Shown here: one piece after another, positions 18,069-26,605 of the stretch | Numbering within the stretch: the first letter of the stretch is position 1 | Layout: the number at the start of each line of letters is the position of its first letter | Notes under the pieces: generated by a model | Databases searched by the model: none | Seen by the model: only the letters and a program-made list of their open reading frames with translations | What the model was told of the DNA's origin: nothing | Position numbers and translations under genes: made by a program | Source of the DNA: Pedobacter sp. MC2016-24 | GTDB lineage: Bacteria; Bacteroidota; Bacteroidia; Sphingobacteriales; Sphingobacteriaceae | Assembly (NCBI RefSeq): GCF_015223055.1 | Contig: NZ_JADFBX010000001.1 | Location: 558,001-622,000 of the forward strand | Reading direction: 5' to 3' | DNA: 64,000 bases

Positions 18069-18935
18069 ATGATTTTTCTTGAAAACGAACATTTAGAGGT
18101 TTCTATCGCTGAAAAGGGTGCAGAAATACAAAAAGTAAAAAGTAAAACTACCCAACTCTCTTATTTATGGAATGGCGATGCCGATTACTGGGCTAAATTT
18201 AGTCCAATACTGTTTCCCATTGTAGGGGCCTTAAAAGGAGGTAGTTATATTTATAAAGGTCAGGAGTATCAATTACCCAGACATGGCTTTGCACGAGACC
18301 GTGAGTTTTCAGTGAACCAAATCAGCCAGACAGAAGTTGAGTTCAGCCTTGAACAAAATGAAGAAACGTTAAAGATGTACCCTTTTAGCTTTAAACTACA
18401 GCTGCATTATCAATTATCCGGTCAGTCGTTAACCTGCAGGTATCGGGTCATCAATCCTGATAGCCTGGAATTGCTTTTTTCCATTGGTGGTCACCCCGCT
18501 TTTGCAGCTCCGCTACAAAGTGGCATTGAATATACCGACTGCTACATTCAATTTAATAAAGACAACACATTAAACTATCATAAGATCGCGGGCGACCTGA
18601 TTGCCAGCGAAACGGAAACCTTCAAATTGACCAACCAGCAGTTGCCTTTAACACATGAATTATTTTTTGACGACGCTTTGGTATTTAAATCTTTGGAAAG
18701 CGACAAAATATCGGTCAGAAACCACAAAAACAAACACGGACTAGACTTTAGCTTTACGGGCTTTCCATTCTTCGGTATCTGGGCTGCTAAAAACGCAAAC
18801 TTTGTGTGTCTGGAACCGTGGTGCGGCATTGCAGATGGTATAGACCACAATCAGCAACTGGAGGATAAAGAAGGTATTGTAAAAATATCAGGTCATCAAC
18901 AATGGAGCCGTAAATGGACACTTACCTGTTATTAA
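18069..18935 (+). CDS. Aldose 1-epimerase (galactose mutarotase-like) family protein
   Basis: A 288-residue cytoplasmic protein of the galactose-mutarotase fold, LacX-type branch. Visible signature elements are the N-terminal LEVSIAEKGAEIQKVKS, the LPRHGFARDREF stretch with a conserved His-Gly, and IGGHPAFAAPL around residues 142-152, which carries a catalytic-site His. The C-terminal CLEPWCGIADG motif is also typical. The family interconverts alpha and beta anomers of sugars; the true substrate may be a phosphorylated or unusual sugar. It stands alone: a near-consensus -7 element (TACTTTTA at 18054-18061) lies just upstream. Its stop codon touches that of the convergent histidine kinase with no spacer, and no terminator is seen. 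Confidence 0.88.
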   Translation: MIFLENEHLEVSIAEKGAEIQKVKSKTTQLSYLWNGDADYWAKFSPILFPIVGALKGGSYIYKGQEYQLPRHGFARDREFSVNQISQTEVEFSLEQNEETLKMYPFSFKLQLHYQLSGQSLTCRYRVINPDSLELLFSIGGHPAFAAPLQSGIEYTDCYIQFNKDNTLNYHKIAGDLIASETETFKLTNQQLPLTHELFFDDALVFKSLESDKISVRNHKNKHGLDFSFTGFPFFGIWAAKNANFVCLEPWCGIADGIDHNQQLEDKEGIVKISGHQQWSRKWTLTCY

Positions 18936-20132
18936 TTAACTGCTGAGCGGCAATTCGACAATAAATTTAGCACCCTGATCTTGGCCATCACTTTCAGCCC
19001 ATATACGGCCATTGTGTGCCTCTACCAATACTTTAACAATGGAAAGTCCAAGGCCAGTAGACTGCTCCCCTCCTGTCGGCTGAGCACTTAAGCGCATGAA
19101 ACGTTGAAACAACTGGATTTTATCATCTGCTGTCAAGCCTGGACCTTCGTCCTCAATTTCGATGATGGCTTTATCGTCCTTTACCAGAACCCGGGCATAA
19201 ATGTTGGTTCCCGAAGGTGCATATTTTACAGCGTTGTTAATCAGGTTATCGGCGATTTCGGTAAGCTTACCCTCATCGGCACGAACAAATACATCCATCT
19301 CAGAACTGAAGTGTATGGTTTGCTTTTTACGTTCTGCCAGGGGAAGGTTCATAGAAACCACATTGCTTACCAAAAATGAAAGATTTAGTTTCATCATTAA
19401 CAAGTGTATTTTTCCTGCTTCCAAGCTACCAGACTGCAGCAATTCATCTATGATACGAACCATATTCAGACTGGCTACTTTAATCTGGTCACACATATTG
19501 TCAACTACCTGCGGATCATGTTTTTTCAATTTGATCAGATCTGCACGTACCGGTATAGTAGTTAGTGGGTTTTTCAGATCGTGAGCAGTTGTATTTAAAA
19601 TCTGATTGTGTTGCGCTACAGATTTTCTGGAAGCCAGCCTAAGCTCCATCTGATCCATCACAATGTCTCTCAAATCCATCAAAATCCCTTCTTCTTCTTT
19701 CGTCAGTTTTCTCGGTTCTTTATCGATGACACAAAAAGTACCTAGGTTAAAGCCGTCTCTTGTTCTAAGCGGAAAAGCAGCATAAAAACGTAAACCAAAT
19801 TCTCCTGCAACCAATGGATTAGCCAGCGTCCGTGGATCCAGACTCGCATCTTCAATGCTATAAAAACCATCTGTTAAAATAGAAGAAGTACATAAACCAT
19901 CAGCCCTTTCAATTTGCTGAATATCTATGCCGTATTTGGATTTGAACCAAATACGATCGGTATCTACCAGACTAACGATGGCAATAGGAACGCGCAATAG
20001 CTTTGCCGCAAGACGTGTTAAACGGTCAAATGACCCATCTGGGGGAGTATCAAGAATATCGTATCCATTTAGAACTTTAATTCTTTCCTCTTCACTTAAA
20101 ATCAGTAGCTGATCGGCTGCTTGAGTAACCAT
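18936..20132 (-). CDS. Soluble GAF-domain sensor histidine kinase
   Basis: A 398-residue kinase without membrane segments, therefore cytosolic. Residues about 20-165 form a GAF sensor domain (opening NGYDILDTPPDGSFDRLTRL), followed by a HisKA dimerisation domain with His184 in TTAHDLKNPL and an ATPase domain with the N-box (DNLINNAVKYAPSG), G1 (DEGPG) and G2 (GLGLSIV) motifs. The start at 20132 (MVTQAADQ) is preferred; a codon 33 bases further upstream is in frame but gives an untypical N-terminus. No response regulator lies nearby, so this is an orphan kinase whose partner cannot be inferred. The signal may be a small ligand, redox state or light via the GAF pocket. Confidence 0.9.
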   Translation of the reverse strand: MVTQAADQLLILSEEERIKVLNGYDILDTPPDGSFDRLTRLAAKLLRVPIAIVSLVDTDRIWFKSKYGIDIQQIERADGLCTSSILTDGFYSIEDASLDPRTLANPLVAGEFGLRFYAAFPLRTRDGFNLGTFCVIDKEPRKLTKEEEGILMDLRDIVMDQMELRLASRKSVAQHNQILNTTAHDLKNPLTTIPVRADLIKLKKHDPQVVDNMCDQIKVASLNMVRIIDELLQSGSLEAGKIHLLMMKLNLSFLVSNVVSMNLPLAERKKQTIHFSSEMDVFVRADEGKLTEIADNLINNAVKYAPSGTNIYARVLVKDDKAIIEIEDEGPGLTADDKIQLFQRFMRLSAQPTGGEQSTGLGLSIVKVLVEAHNGRIWAESDGQDQGAKFIVELPLSS

Positions 20133-20206
20133 GAGATTGTTATAATATTGTAATAGAGATCTCACTAAGGTAGCAATAAAAACAATTCAATTACCCAAAA
20201 AGAATT

Positions 20207-21022
20207 TTATGGCAATTTTCTGATCACTGCTGTTTTTTTCTCCGTTGTATAAGCGCTAAAAATACCTAAAGCGCCATTGCTGAAATTTGACGGCGGATTA
20301 GCAGGTGCCACAGGAGGCCCACCCTCACCAGAATTTTGTCCTAAACTATAAAAATATTTAAATACATTTCTGTCTATACATTGAAAATCGACCAGTACAC
20401 TATCCCCGGTTATCAAATCGTTAAGTTTATAGAAAATCACATTAGCCACATTGTTACCATCGTTAAAACGGTCTTCTTCAGCCATATCAGCCTCTACTTT
20501 CCCTTTATAGGTCAGGGTCATGCGGTATTGATTCTGGATGCCTGGAGGATCAATATAATTGACTGCAGCGTAGGTGTTTGATTTTCCAAAAAAGTCAAAT
20601 TGCTTGAAAGAAATTGAATCTAATGCAACTTTAAGCGGCATTATGGAAGTGGCAGAATAACTTTTTCCATCTACATTTACATCCAATATATATTTTGTTC
20701 CCGGAATGCCGCGAAATCTGCTCGTTTGATACTTTCCCGGTGAAACTTCTGTATAATTCATCACTACCCCATTGGGGCGTGTAAGCGTTATTTTAGCTCC
20801 TGTGACACCATTGAATTTGTTGGGCTCCGTAAAGCTATAGGTGCGCGAAATTTTAACGATTTGTGCTTCATTTTGATCCGTCACCCCTCCCTCAATAACC
20901 AGTGCGGCATCAGCATTGTCCAGTTTCAGGTCGATCACTTTTTCACAACCACTCGCCAGCAGTACCATAAAGGCCAGCAGTGTATATATTCTAAAATTCA
21001 TCATTCTGTATAAAAAGCTCAT
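20207..21022 (-). CDS. DUF4249 domain lipoprotein
   Basis: A 271-residue lipoprotein; the lipobox is MVLLASGC. Start codons at 21022, 21004 and 21001 are all in frame; the first is 4 bp after the receptor stop, and the latter two give a shorter n-region. The mature part begins with EKVIDLKLDNADAALVIEGGVTDQ, then an all-beta region (KYILDVNVDGKSYSATS), the DUF4249 pattern. Such lipoproteins are encoded directly after a TonB-dependent receptor and are thought to be its surface partner. The C-terminus ends TEKKTAVIRKLP, with no catalytic motif. Ligand unknown. Confidence 0.87.
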   Translation of the reverse strand: MSFLYRMMNFRIYTLLAFMVLLASGCEKVIDLKLDNADAALVIEGGVTDQNEAQIVKISRTYSFTEPNKFNGVTGAKITLTRPNGVVMNYTEVSPGKYQTSRFRGIPGTKYILDVNVDGKSYSATSIMPLKVALDSISFKQFDFFGKSNTYAAVNYIDPPGIQNQYRMTLTYKGKVEADMAEEDRFNDGNNVANVIFYKLNDLITGDSVLVDFQCIDRNVFKYFYSLGQNSGEGGPPVAPANPPSNFSNGALGIFSAYTTEKKTAVIRKLP

Positions 21023-21026
21023 GACA

Positions 21027-23357
21027 CTAAAATTTAAAGTTCCAGGTTACCGAAGGGATGATTCCAAATAGTGTGGTTCTTACCACTTGTGTCCTGCTCG
21101 CATCATCCGGATCGTCCTTAAAATCAATAGAAAAGGCATTTTGTTGGTTGTACAGGTTATAGATACCAAAAGACCAACTGGATTGCACCTTTTTACCTGG
21201 TTTTCCCTCCAATGTAGCGGATACATCCAAACGGTGGTATGCTGGCGTACGGTAGCCATTCTTCTCGGTATAATAAAACACGGTTCGTCCGTTGATTTGG
21301 TATTTACCACTTGGAAAAGTAACGGCACTACCAGTATTGTATACAAAAACAGAAGAAAAAGTCCAGCGCGGGCCACCCTTATAAATACCTACTACAGATA
21401 AATCATGCGTACGATCTTGCTTAGCATAAAACCATTTTCCATTATTGATCGCGTCAAACTGACGTTCTGTTCTGGATAAGGTATAGCCTACCCAACCGTT
21501 AAATTTACCAAAGCGCTTTTTAAAGAAAAGTTCGATGCCATAAGCCCGGCCATCTCCATATAATAAATCAGCCTCAACGTTGTTGTTGCCCCTTAAATCA
21601 GTCCCGCTTCGGTATTCAATCTGGTTTTGCATCCATTTGTAATACACCTCTGCTGAAAATTCGTAATTGTTGTCATTAAAATTCCTGAAATACCCAGTCG
21701 CAACCTGGTCGGCAATTTCCGGCTTCACATTATTGCTGTTCATAATGTACAAATCCGTTGGTGATGTTGATGTAGAGTTTGACATCAGGTGAATATTCTG
21801 AACATTTCGTGTATACGCAGCTTTTAACGAGCTCTGTTCATTTAGCTGATAACTGGCAGAAAACCGAGGTTCTAGGTTGAGATAGCTTTTCACTACATCT
21901 CCTGATTTGTACACGTCGTTTCCGATTACATTTCCATCTGTATCATATGTTTTAATCGTACCCGGACCAAACAATGCAAAACTACTCAGGCGAAGCCCGT
22001 ACACCACATTCAAACGTTCACTTGCGTTCCACTCGTCAGACAGGTAAGCCGCAAGCTCCATTCCTTTACGGCTTTCATAATTGGTTGCGTTTACACTGGA
22101 GGTTTCTGTTGCGGTCAGCTTACCTGGAGCAATCGTATGCTGAATGGCATTCACACCAAACTTCAGATTATGACTATTGTTTAAACTATATTCAAAATCC
22201 TGTTTTAAATTAAAATCTTTGATTGCCGAGTTGATTTCAAAGTTGTTCTCTTCCATAAAATTTTGCAGCACATAGTTGTAGTTACTGTAAATCAAAGAGG
22301 TATTAGAGAAGAGTTTGTTATTAAACAAATGATTCCAGCGCAAAGTTACAGTGGCATTACCCCAATTGAAGCCAAAAGTATCTGACAGGCCAAGCTTATC
22401 GCGCCCAAAATAACCACTTAAATACAGGGTATTTTTATCATCTATCTGGTAATTGGCCTTTGCATTTAAATCATAAAAATATAGGGTATTGCTATTGATC
22501 GAGCTATCTGGAGAAAGTTTTAAAAAGGCATCCATATAGGTTCTTCTGGCACTGATCATAAAAGATCCTTTGTCTTTCACAATAGGACCTTCAACTTTCA
22601 ATCGTGACGAAATCAGCCCAACACCTCCCTCTACAGTATATGTTTTGCGGTTTCCATCGTTCATTTTGATATCTAATACAGAAGCTAACCGGCCACCATA
22701 CTGCGCCGGCATACCACCTTTGTAAACACTAACGTCTTTGATGGCGTCCGAATTAAAGGTAGAGAAAAAACCAAGTAAATGTGATGCATTGTAAACTGGT
22801 GCTTCATCCAGTAAAATTAGGTTTTGATCTGTAGAACCGCCGCGAACATAAAAACCACTGTTGCCTTCACCTGCGGATTTGATACCCGGAAGTAGTTGCA
22901 GGGTCTTGAGCACATCGCGCTCACCCAATAATACAGGAACACTGTTGATTTCTTTAATGTCTATTTTTTGCAAGCCCATTTGCGGACTACTTACATTTTC
23001 GTTTCGCTTAATCGCAGATATTACGACCTCATTGAGCTGATTATCTTCTTCTAGCGCAAAATTAAAACGGACATCCTTTGTTATAGAGATGTTCTGTCTG
23101 CTGGTTTTATAACCGATAAAACTTACGGCAATTTCGTATTGGCCTTCAGTCAGGCCGATGGAATAAAAACCATAAGAATTGGTTACAGCTGCGGCGGTTG
23201 TAGCTCCGGTAACTTTGACACTTGCGCCGATCAGAGTTTCTCCGGTTCTGGAATCGGTTACGCTTCCATTAATGGTTCTTTTATTTTGGGCAAAAACAAT
23301 TTGGGATATCGCGATTGTAAAAAAAAGTATCAGTACAATTCTATTTCTGTTTGGCAT
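21027..23357 (-). CDS. TonB-dependent receptor with carboxypeptidase-regulatory-like domain
   Basis: A 776-residue outer-membrane receptor. The ATG at 23357 (MPNRNRIVLILFFTIAIS...FAQ) gives a normal signal peptide; extending to 23480 would add 41 unlikely residues and overlap the cupin gene. Domains: regulatory-like beta domain (about 25-100, INGSVTDSRTGETLIGASV), plug (about 110-230 with FYVRGGSTDQNLILLDEAPVYN), then a barrel of about 540 residues ending SVTWNFKF. There is no STN domain, so it is not coupled to a FecR-type pathway. With the DUF4249 lipoprotein starting 4 bp after its stop it forms a compact two-gene uptake system; substrate unknown. Confidence 0.93.
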   Translation of the reverse strand: MPNRNRIVLILFFTIAISQIVFAQNKRTINGSVTDSRTGETLIGASVKVTGATTAAAVTNSYGFYSIGLTEGQYEIAVSFIGYKTSRQNISITKDVRFNFALEEDNQLNEVVISAIKRNENVSSPQMGLQKIDIKEINSVPVLLGERDVLKTLQLLPGIKSAGEGNSGFYVRGGSTDQNLILLDEAPVYNASHLLGFFSTFNSDAIKDVSVYKGGMPAQYGGRLASVLDIKMNDGNRKTYTVEGGVGLISSRLKVEGPIVKDKGSFMISARRTYMDAFLKLSPDSSINSNTLYFYDLNAKANYQIDDKNTLYLSGYFGRDKLGLSDTFGFNWGNATVTLRWNHLFNNKLFSNTSLIYSNYNYVLQNFMEENNFEINSAIKDFNLKQDFEYSLNNSHNLKFGVNAIQHTIAPGKLTATETSSVNATNYESRKGMELAAYLSDEWNASERLNVVYGLRLSSFALFGPGTIKTYDTDGNVIGNDVYKSGDVVKSYLNLEPRFSASYQLNEQSSLKAAYTRNVQNIHLMSNSTSTSPTDLYIMNSNNVKPEIADQVATGYFRNFNDNNYEFSAEVYYKWMQNQIEYRSGTDLRGNNNVEADLLYGDGRAYGIELFFKKRFGKFNGWVGYTLSRTERQFDAINNGKWFYAKQDRTHDLSVVGIYKGGPRWTFSSVFVYNTGSAVTFPSGKYQINGRTVFYYTEKNGYRTPAYHRLDVSATLEGKPGKKVQSSWSFGIYNLYNQQNAFSIDFKDDPDDASRTQVVRTTLFGIIPSVTWNFKF

Positions 23358-23442
23358 AAGAACTTTTGAATTGTAAAAATAGAAAGAAATATGAAAGATG
23401 CAATCCAATAAGACATCAAATGATGCAACAAAAATGCCCCGT

Positions 23443-23787
23443 TTACAAGAAATCTTCGCGGTGTGGACTAAAAACATCAATTAATACACCTGCTTCAAGA
23501 CAAACAGAGCCATGTAAGGTATTTGGTGGTACATAAAATCCGTCGCCTGTTTTCAGCAACTGTTTTTCACCACCAATTGTGAGTTCAAATACACCACTTT
23601 CAACATAGCTAACCTGGGTGTGTGGATGCTCGTGAATAGAACCTATAGCTCCCTTTTCAAACTTAACCTTAACCAGCATTACGCGGTCATCATACCCAAA
23701 AACCTGACGCTCAACACCTGGAGAAGCACATTCCCATTTAATTTCATCGTTTTTTTGAAAGTTATTACTTTTTAATATTTTACTCAT
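23443..23787 (-). CDS. Small cupin-domain protein (KdgF-like)
   Basis: A 114-residue single-domain cupin. Metal ligands are visible: the HEHPHTQVSYVESG motif (about residues 57-70: two or three His plus Glu) and the second motif FYVPPNTLHGSV with a His. The size and motif match KdgF-type cupins, which linearise unsaturated uronates, and many uncharacterised cupins of similar size, so the substrate is not assigned. It is a single gene, read towards the receptor gene, with a well-formed promoter (CAAATTTA on the plus strand at 23826-23833). Confidence 0.85.
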   Translation of the reverse strand: MSKILKSNNFQKNDEIKWECASPGVERQVFGYDDRVMLVKVKFEKGAIGSIHEHPHTQVSYVESGVFELTIGGEKQLLKTGDGFYVPPNTLHGSVCLEAGVLIDVFSPHREDFL

Positions 23788-23825
23788 GGCTCTTATGTAT
23801 TGTTAAATACTTGTTCTGACTGAGA

Positions 23826-23858
23826 CAAATTTAGAATTTATTAATCCTTTTTATACAA
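23826..23858 (-). promoter_or_regulatory. Bacteroidota-type promoter of the cupin gene
   Basis: Read on the minus strand there is TTG (23858-23856), 22 bases, then TAAATTTG (23833-23826), an exact TAnnTTTG -7 box with a -33-like TTG at acceptable spacing. The start codon is 39 bases further on. Confidence 0.6.
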
Positions 23859-23980
23859 CATATCATTTCATTTTCTTAAATGAAGCCCCTTTAACAATTA
23901 CCTGTAACTGCCGCCATATTTCTACTACCATGTAGTAAATAATAATTAAACTTTCTACCTCTGCTACTGTTTATAACCAA

Positions 23981-24991
23981 ATGGATTTAATTAAATTTAC
24001 AAACAAAGGAATTTACTGCCCCCAGGGTGATTTTTACATCGATCCCTGGCAACCAGTTAATCTGGCTGTAACTACACACGGACATGCAGATCATGTAAAA
24101 TGGGGCAATAAGGCTTACCTGTGCCATGAGTTGACTAAACCCATTTTAAATCAAAGATTGGGTGATTTAAACATTGAAACTTTGCCTTATAACAAGGAAA
24201 TCGATGTCAATGGAGTAAAGCTGAGTCTTTTCCCTGCAGGTCACGTTATTGGCTCAGCTCAAATCAGGCTGGAATACAAAGGCGAGATTTGCGTGGTATC
24301 CGGAGATTATAAAACAGAATACGATGGCATCAGTACTGCTTTTGAACCGATAAAATGCCATACATTTGTTACAGAAAGCACTTTTGGATTGCCGGTTTAC
24401 AAATGGCAGGCACAGGAAAAAATTTTCGAGGAGATCAGGGGTTGGGCTTCAGATAACCTCATCAAAAATAAAACTACAGTCCTTGTTGCTTACAGTCTCG
24501 GAAAGGCGCAAAGGCTGATTAAAAATCTGCATGGCATGGTACCTGTATATGTACATCAGTCTATTGCCAACCTTAACGAAGCTTTCATAAAGGCGGGAGT
24601 AGACTTACCTGAAACCATTAGGATAACTACAGACGTCAGGAAAGAGGAATTGCAGCAGGGTATCGTAATTGTACCCCCTGCCCTCGCCGACGGCCGATGG
24701 ATTAAAAACCTGGTAAATGCAGCCACAGGTGTTTGCTCTGGCTGGATGCAGGTTAGGGCCAGCAGGCGCTGGCGCAGTGCCGATGCAGGTTTTGCGTTAA
24801 GTGACCATGCCGATTGGCCCGGTTTGTTAACTGCCATTGAAGCCACCGAAGCAGAAAAAGTTTTTGTGACGCATGGTTATACCGCAACCTTTGCAAAATA
24901 CCTAAACGAAATTGGTATTGATGCCGAAGAGGTGAAAACACAATACGGCACGGAAGATGAAGAGGACGTACTAGAAATCATCAATCTATGA
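23981..24991 (+). CDS. Ligase-associated MBL-fold DNA exonuclease
   Basis: A 336-residue metallo-beta-lactamase/beta-CASP-type nuclease related to mRNA 3'-processing factors and SNM1. The metal-binding motif THGHADH is at about residues 32-38, followed by GHVIGSAQI, the SGDYK motif and ESTFG; the C-terminal part has LSDHADW and VTHG, which complete the beta-CASP set. It is the first gene of the four-gene ligase-associated repair cassette and overlaps the ligase gene by 4 bases (ATGA). In such cassettes the enzyme is thought to trim DNA ends before ligation. A cytoplasmic location is expected. Confidence 0.92.
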   Translation: MDLIKFTNKGIYCPQGDFYIDPWQPVNLAVTTHGHADHVKWGNKAYLCHELTKPILNQRLGDLNIETLPYNKEIDVNGVKLSLFPAGHVIGSAQIRLEYKGEICVVSGDYKTEYDGISTAFEPIKCHTFVTESTFGLPVYKWQAQEKIFEEIRGWASDNLIKNKTTVLVAYSLGKAQRLIKNLHGMVPVYVHQSIANLNEAFIKAGVDLPETIRITTDVRKEELQQGIVIVPPALADGRWIKNLVNAATGVCSGWMQVRASRRWRSADAGFALSDHADWPGLLTAIEATEAEKVFVTHGYTATFAKYLNEIGIDAEEVKTQYGTEDEEDVLEIINL

Positions 24992-26592
24992 AGCGCTTTA
25001 CAGAACTGATCGCATCGCTTGAAATGAGCAATAAAACCAATGATAAAATCGCTGCTTTAGTGGATTATTTTAATGAAGCCGATGAGCTGGATAAACCTTA
25101 TGTGATTGCTATGTTCACTGGAAAACGCCCTAAAAGGCCTGTGGCCACTGCCTTGATCAAAGCATGGGCAATTGAGCAAAGTGGCATTCCTGATTGGCTT
25201 TTTGCTGAAAGTTACCATAGTGTTGGCGATTTAAGCGAAACAATTGCATTGGTATTGCCGCCGCCAACACATCCTTTGGAGCGCAAATTACACGATTGGA
25301 TTACGGATCTCGCAGCGATCAATGGAACAGATGAGGTCAGTAAAAAAGACTTTATCCTGAGTGCCTGGGACAGCTTAAATATCCAGGAGCGTTTTATTTT
25401 CAACAAACTGATCTCCGGAAATTTCCGGATCGGCGTTTCTAATAAAATGTTAGTCAACGCCCTTGCCAAACAAAGCAATCAGGAAGCCAGTAAAATTATG
25501 CATAGCATCATGGGTAAATGGAATCCCGACCAAATTAGCTATACGGAACTGATTGAAGGTGTTCATGTGAATACAGACAGTTCCTGGCCTTATCCTTTCT
25601 GTCTGGCTTATGCATTGGATACCCAGCCAGATTCGCTTGGTGAACCGCACAATTGGCAGGCAGAATGGAAATGGGATGGTATTCGTGGTCAGATCGTGAA
25701 AAGAAATGGAGAACTGTTCATCTGGTCGCGTGGCGAAGAACTGGTTACCGAACAATTTCCTGAACTTCATTTCTTAGCTGATGTATTAACTGATGGTACA
25801 GTACTGGATGGAGAAATATTATCTATCAAAGATGGAAAGGTGCAGGCATTTAGCATCTTACAACAACGGTTAAACAGGAAAACCATCAACAAATCACAAT
25901 TAAATGAGGCACCTGTTGGCTTTTATGTTTACGATCTTTTGGAACACCATGGAGAAGATCTGCGAATGACCCCCTTACAAATGCGACGCAAACTATTAAC
26001 CGGAATCATAAATCAACTGGCTGATCAAAAAATTGTACTGCTTTCAGAAATTGTAGAATTTACGGATTGGGATGAATTGGCGAAAGCACGTGAGGGCGCC
26101 CGGGAAAATAATAGCGAAGGTTTGATGTTAAAAAAGCTCGATTCTTTATACCATACTGGCAGAAAGCGTGGTGATTGGTGGAAATGGAAGATTAATCCTT
26201 ATACAGTGGATACCGTGATGATTTATGCTCAGAAAGGTAGCGGCCGTCGTGCCAATTACTACACGGATTATACTTTTGCCGTAAGAGATGGCGATCAACT
26301 CATTACCATAGCCAAAGCTTACTCAGGCCTAACCGATCAGGAAATTAAAGCCGTAAATTCATTTGTATTAAAAAATGCAGTAGAAAAATTCGGTCCCGTT
26401 CGGACGGTGAAACCAGAACTGGTATTTGAAATTGCCTTTGAAGGGATCGCGGAGAGTAAAAGGCATAAAGCTGGTTTGGCATTAAGGTTTCCGAGAATTG
26501 CTCGTTGGAGAAAAGATAAGAATGCTACAGAAATCAACACACTTGATGATTTAAAACAGCTTTTACAAACCACACTGGCACCTAAAGATTAA
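24988..26592 (+). CDS. ATP-dependent DNA ligase (cassette type)
   Basis: A 534-residue ATP-dependent ligase with an N-terminal DNA-binding domain (about 1-200), an adenylation domain and a C-terminal OB domain. The adenylated lysine is Lys228 in the KWDGIRGQ motif; DGEILS, SEGLMLKKL and WWKWK correspond to the later nucleotidyltransferase motifs. Bacteria use NAD-dependent LigA for replication, so this enzyme should serve repair. The gene begins within the stop of the exonuclease gene and is followed after 13 bp by the helicase gene. Confidence 0.94.
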   Translation: MKRFTELIASLEMSNKTNDKIAALVDYFNEADELDKPYVIAMFTGKRPKRPVATALIKAWAIEQSGIPDWLFAESYHSVGDLSETIALVLPPPTHPLERKLHDWITDLAAINGTDEVSKKDFILSAWDSLNIQERFIFNKLISGNFRIGVSNKMLVNALAKQSNQEASKIMHSIMGKWNPDQISYTELIEGVHVNTDSSWPYPFCLAYALDTQPDSLGEPHNWQAEWKWDGIRGQIVKRNGELFIWSRGEELVTEQFPELHFLADVLTDGTVLDGEILSIKDGKVQAFSILQQRLNRKTINKSQLNEAPVGFYVYDLLEHHGEDLRMTPLQMRRKLLTGIINQLADQKIVLLSEIVEFTDWDELAKAREGARENNSEGLMLKKLDSLYHTGRKRGDWWKWKINPYTVDTVMIYAQKGSGRRANYYTDYTFAVRDGDQLITIAKAYSGLTDQEIKAVNSFVLKNAVEKFGPVRTVKPELVFEIAFEGIAESKRHKAGLALRFPRIARWRKDKNATEINTLDDLKQLLQTTLAPKD

Positions 26593-26605
26593 GGCTTACT
26601 TGAAG

